64,000 bases of DNA, from positions 434,001 through 498,000 of the forward strand of contig NZ_JBBYXI010000003.1 of the NCBI RefSeq assembly GCF_039655745.1, read 5' to 3'. Origin of the DNA: Hohaiivirga grylli (GTDB lineage: Bacteria; Pseudomonadota; Alphaproteobacteria; Rhizobiales; Beijerinckiaceae). The translations under genes and the position numbers were made by a program. The notes beneath the pieces were generated by a model. The model saw only the letters and a program-made list of their open reading frames with translations. It ran no database searches and was not told where the DNA came from. Below are positions 62,398-64,000 of the stretch, in pieces; position 1 is the first letter of the stretch; each line of letters begins with the position of its first letter.

Positions 62398-62663
62398 GGG
62401 ATGCATCCGGATAAGAGGAAATTCCAGTACAGAAGCGTATGCGTCCTTATAGGCTGTTTAGCTGGAATTTGAAAAGATGAATCCTTTGAATCCTTTGCCT
62501 AACTTGTCGAAAGTATTGAATCAGTTTCTGGTGAAATGCTGTTTATGTGGTTTTGGTGAGTCTTTTCAGAGGTTTGGTGGAATGTCTTGGTAAGGTGATT
62601 CAAGTGGGTTTTGTGCTTGTGAAAGTGATTCAGAATTTCGTGATAGTTGTCTGAATTTTATAG

Positions 62664-63668
62664 TTAATTTTTGGTTTTGAATGTGTCGCGCCAACTTTTC
62701 GCTGCATCCGGAAATGGTAAGGTCTCAGCTTCGAAAACCCCTCGTGCAATTGCACGGCTCAGGCAATCCGCTCCTAATGCACATAACTCAACCATATCAT
62801 CAACTTCGTTACGTAATGGTTTCTTGGCCGTTGCGGCACTGAAAACGGTATCACCATCCATAGGGGCGTGTGCTAACCGTAAGGCGCGAGCTAATCCATC
62901 ATGGGCTGCAATCGCCAGGCGCTTTGCCTGAGCTTTCGTCAAAATGGCATCGGTTGCGACAAGGGCAATTGTTGTTGCCGGTTGCAGGTGACCTTTCCAG
63001 ATCAGGGATTGCGCATTAGCGGGCAAGGGTGATGGAAAACCAAGTCCACCAAATTCACCATTCTGCTCAAGCGGAGCAGCCCAGAAATGCTGGCTGTCAC
63101 CGATTGTCGTTGATCCTAATGCATTGACGGCAACTAATGCGCCAACTGTCAGGCCTGAAGATGTTTGTGCACTTGCTGAGCCTAAGCCACCCTTAAGGTT
63201 GGCTGTTGTTGCACCATACCCTGCACCCTGATTTCCCAGAGTGAAATCCGGGGCGCTTTTCTCGGCAGCCGCAAAGCCAAGTTCACGGTAAGGCGGGTAG
63301 CGTCCCCAATCTTTATTACCACCATTCAGCAGGTCAAAAAGAATGGCTTGTGGCACAATCGGAACAATCATACCGCCAACTGCAAAGCCGATATTCTGTT
63401 CCCGCAGATAAGCCTGTACACCGGAGGCGGCATCAAGCCCGAAACCTGACCCCCCTGAAAATACAATGGCATTCACTCCGGGAACGCTGGCATCAGGTTC
63501 AAGGCAATCACGATCACGGGTGGCGGCAGCGCCACCAAGAACGGCACTGGAGGCAACGGTCGGCTTATCAAACAGGATCGCTGTAACCCCTGATGCGACA
63601 TGCACATCATGTGCATTACCAACTGACAGGCCTTCAACATCGGTGATAAGGTTTTTTAATGCTGCCAT
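62664..63668 (-). CDS. P1-family (S58) peptidase, DmpA-like aminopeptidase
   Basis: 334 residues of the Ntn-hydrolase-like DmpA fold: ITDVEGLSVGNAHD, GGAAATRDRDCLEP, GVNAIVFSGGSGFGLDAASGVQAYLRE, the substrate region LGNQGAGYGATTANLKGGLGSAS and GLTVGALVAVNALGSTTIGD. The family self-cleaves into two chains before an internal Ser or Thr nucleophile; I could not place the residue with confidence. It removes N-terminal or beta-amino acids. AAGG lies ahead of the ATG. No neighbour suggests a pathway. Confidence 0.86.
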   Translation of the reverse strand: MAALKNLITDVEGLSVGNAHDVHVASGVTAILFDKPTVASSAVLGGAAATRDRDCLEPDASVPGVNAIVFSGGSGFGLDAASGVQAYLREQNIGFAVGGMIVPIVPQAILFDLLNGGNKDWGRYPPYRELGFAAAEKSAPDFTLGNQGAGYGATTANLKGGLGSASAQTSSGLTVGALVAVNALGSTTIGDSQHFWAAPLEQNGEFGGLGFPSPLPANAQSLIWKGHLQPATTIALVATDAILTKAQAKRLAIAAHDGLARALRLAHAPMDGDTVFSAATAKKPLRNEVDDMVELCALGADCLSRAIARGVFEAETLPFPDAAKSWRDTFKTKN

Positions 63669-63782
63669 GAAGGCCTCCCTTTTGTTGCCTTAAATGATTG
63701 CAAAAACCTCGGTGCTGTCAATTGCGTGGAAACGTGCTAACCAGCTTTACGACAAGTTATTGCTAACCAGAAAAGTCTTATA

Positions 63783-64000
63783 GTGAATATTACCTTTTCA
63801 GTAGCCCTTTTTGGTGGGCTGATCAGCTTTCTCAGCCCGTGCGTTTTACCTCTGGTACCGCCTTATCTGTCATATATGGCTGGAACCAGCCTTGGTCAGG
63901 CAAGAGCAGAGGAAGACAAGTTTGCCATTACAATGCGGACGATAACGGCAGCTTTGCTTTTTGTTGCAGGGTTTACAACGGTTTTTGTTATTCTTGGTGC
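63783..64000 (+). CDS. ccdA: Cytochrome c biogenesis protein CcdA (5' part, cut by the window)
   Basis: The frame starts at GTG 63783 (no clear ribosome site) and stays open to the window end. The first helix and Cys-containing motif FLSPCVLPLVPPYLSYMAG are those of CcdA/DsbD membrane domains, which carry electrons from cytoplasmic thioredoxin to the periplasm for haem attachment. The start is uncertain, as no other start codon is available in frame before the nearest upstream stop. Confidence 0.85.
   Translation, partial: MNITFSVALFGGLISFLSPCVLPLVPPYLSYMAGTSLGQARAEEDKFAITMRTITAALLFVAGFTTVFVILG

Noticed and set aside
62479..62496. Tandem 9-base repeat GAATCCTTT x2 upstream of rpe
   Set aside because: Too short and only two copies; no array, mobile-element end or regulatory meaning can be supported.
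1..64000. CRISPR arrays, insertion sequences, prophage genes, tRNA or rRNA genes
   Set aside because: Looked for and not seen: no regularly spaced repeats, transposase motifs, integrase or cloverleaf-type sequences; gene order is that of a stable chromosomal core.

Overview
The window is a chromosomal segment of an alphaproteobacterium, most probably of the order Hyphomicrobiales (Rhizobiales, Brucella/Bartonella/Agrobacterium side). The reasons are gene content and order: a full-length CckA hybrid kinase, a very large two-helix coiled-coil protein of the TipN/GPR (RgsE) type, a cysteine-poor DksA, a GAAC-N7-GAAC SOS box before recA, YcjX-DUF697 next to a SixA phosphatase, and the recA - alaS - icd - trmJ - murI - rpsD - purB - rpe run. 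Species cannot be named from sequence reading alone. No tRNA, rRNA, insertion sequence, prophage or CRISPR array was seen; coding density is high and nearly every gene belongs to a recognisable family.

Layout. 1-3.8 kb: tail of a LysM protein, methylmalonate-semialdehyde dehydrogenase, a rhodanese, and a cytochrome c556/b561 pair. 3.8-9.1 kb: a TetR repressor divergent from an RND efflux adaptor and pump, with a palindromic operator between them. 9.4-12.9 kb: a cupin-type XRE regulator, thiE-thiD behind a TPP riboswitch, and a dipeptide epimerase. 13-16.5 kb: an Mla-type lipid transport operon (STAS-MlaE, MlaF, MlaD, lipoprotein). 16.5-18.3 kb: ygiB-ygiC. 18.5-23.2 kb: the 1586-residue polar-growth protein. 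23.6-30.7 kb: ferredoxin, universal stress protein and the Mrp Na+/H+ antiporter operon (A/B fusion, C, D, E, F, G), followed by a convergent Kef-type antiporter. 32.7-37.6 kb: AraC regulator, VOC protein, SixA, YcjX, DUF697 and DksA. 37.7-43.7 kb: a FliO-like membrane protein divergent from cckA, then the PhoU-like/Pit phosphate pair. 44-52.6 kb: quinone oxidoreductase, lipoate ligase, recA, alaS, an FAD oxidoreductase and an O6-alkylguanine methyltransferase. 52.7-64 kb: a secreted glycine-rich protein, icd, trmJ, a secreted hydrolase-like protein, murI, rpsD, a Spy-like protein, an RBBP9-type hydrolase, purB, rpe, a P1 peptidase and the start of ccdA.

Themes. Envelope and ion homeostasis dominate: RND efflux, Mla lipid transport, Mrp and Kef antiporters and Pit phosphate uptake. 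Cell-cycle and polarity control is the second theme. The GPR/TipN-like gene and the cckA / FliO-like divergent region each have a perfect TTAA-N7-TTAA CtrA-type box upstream, which would link the polar scaffold and the kinase that feeds CtrA to one regulon.

No clearly unknown multi-gene system was found. The most unusual items are the two CtrA-type boxes with the 22-residue repeat array of the polar protein, a secreted alpha/beta-hydrolase-like protein whose nucleophile position is Leu, plus-strand terminator-like hairpins in an apparently empty intergenic region (possible small RNA), and a perfect 33-nt palindrome spanning the end of thiD.
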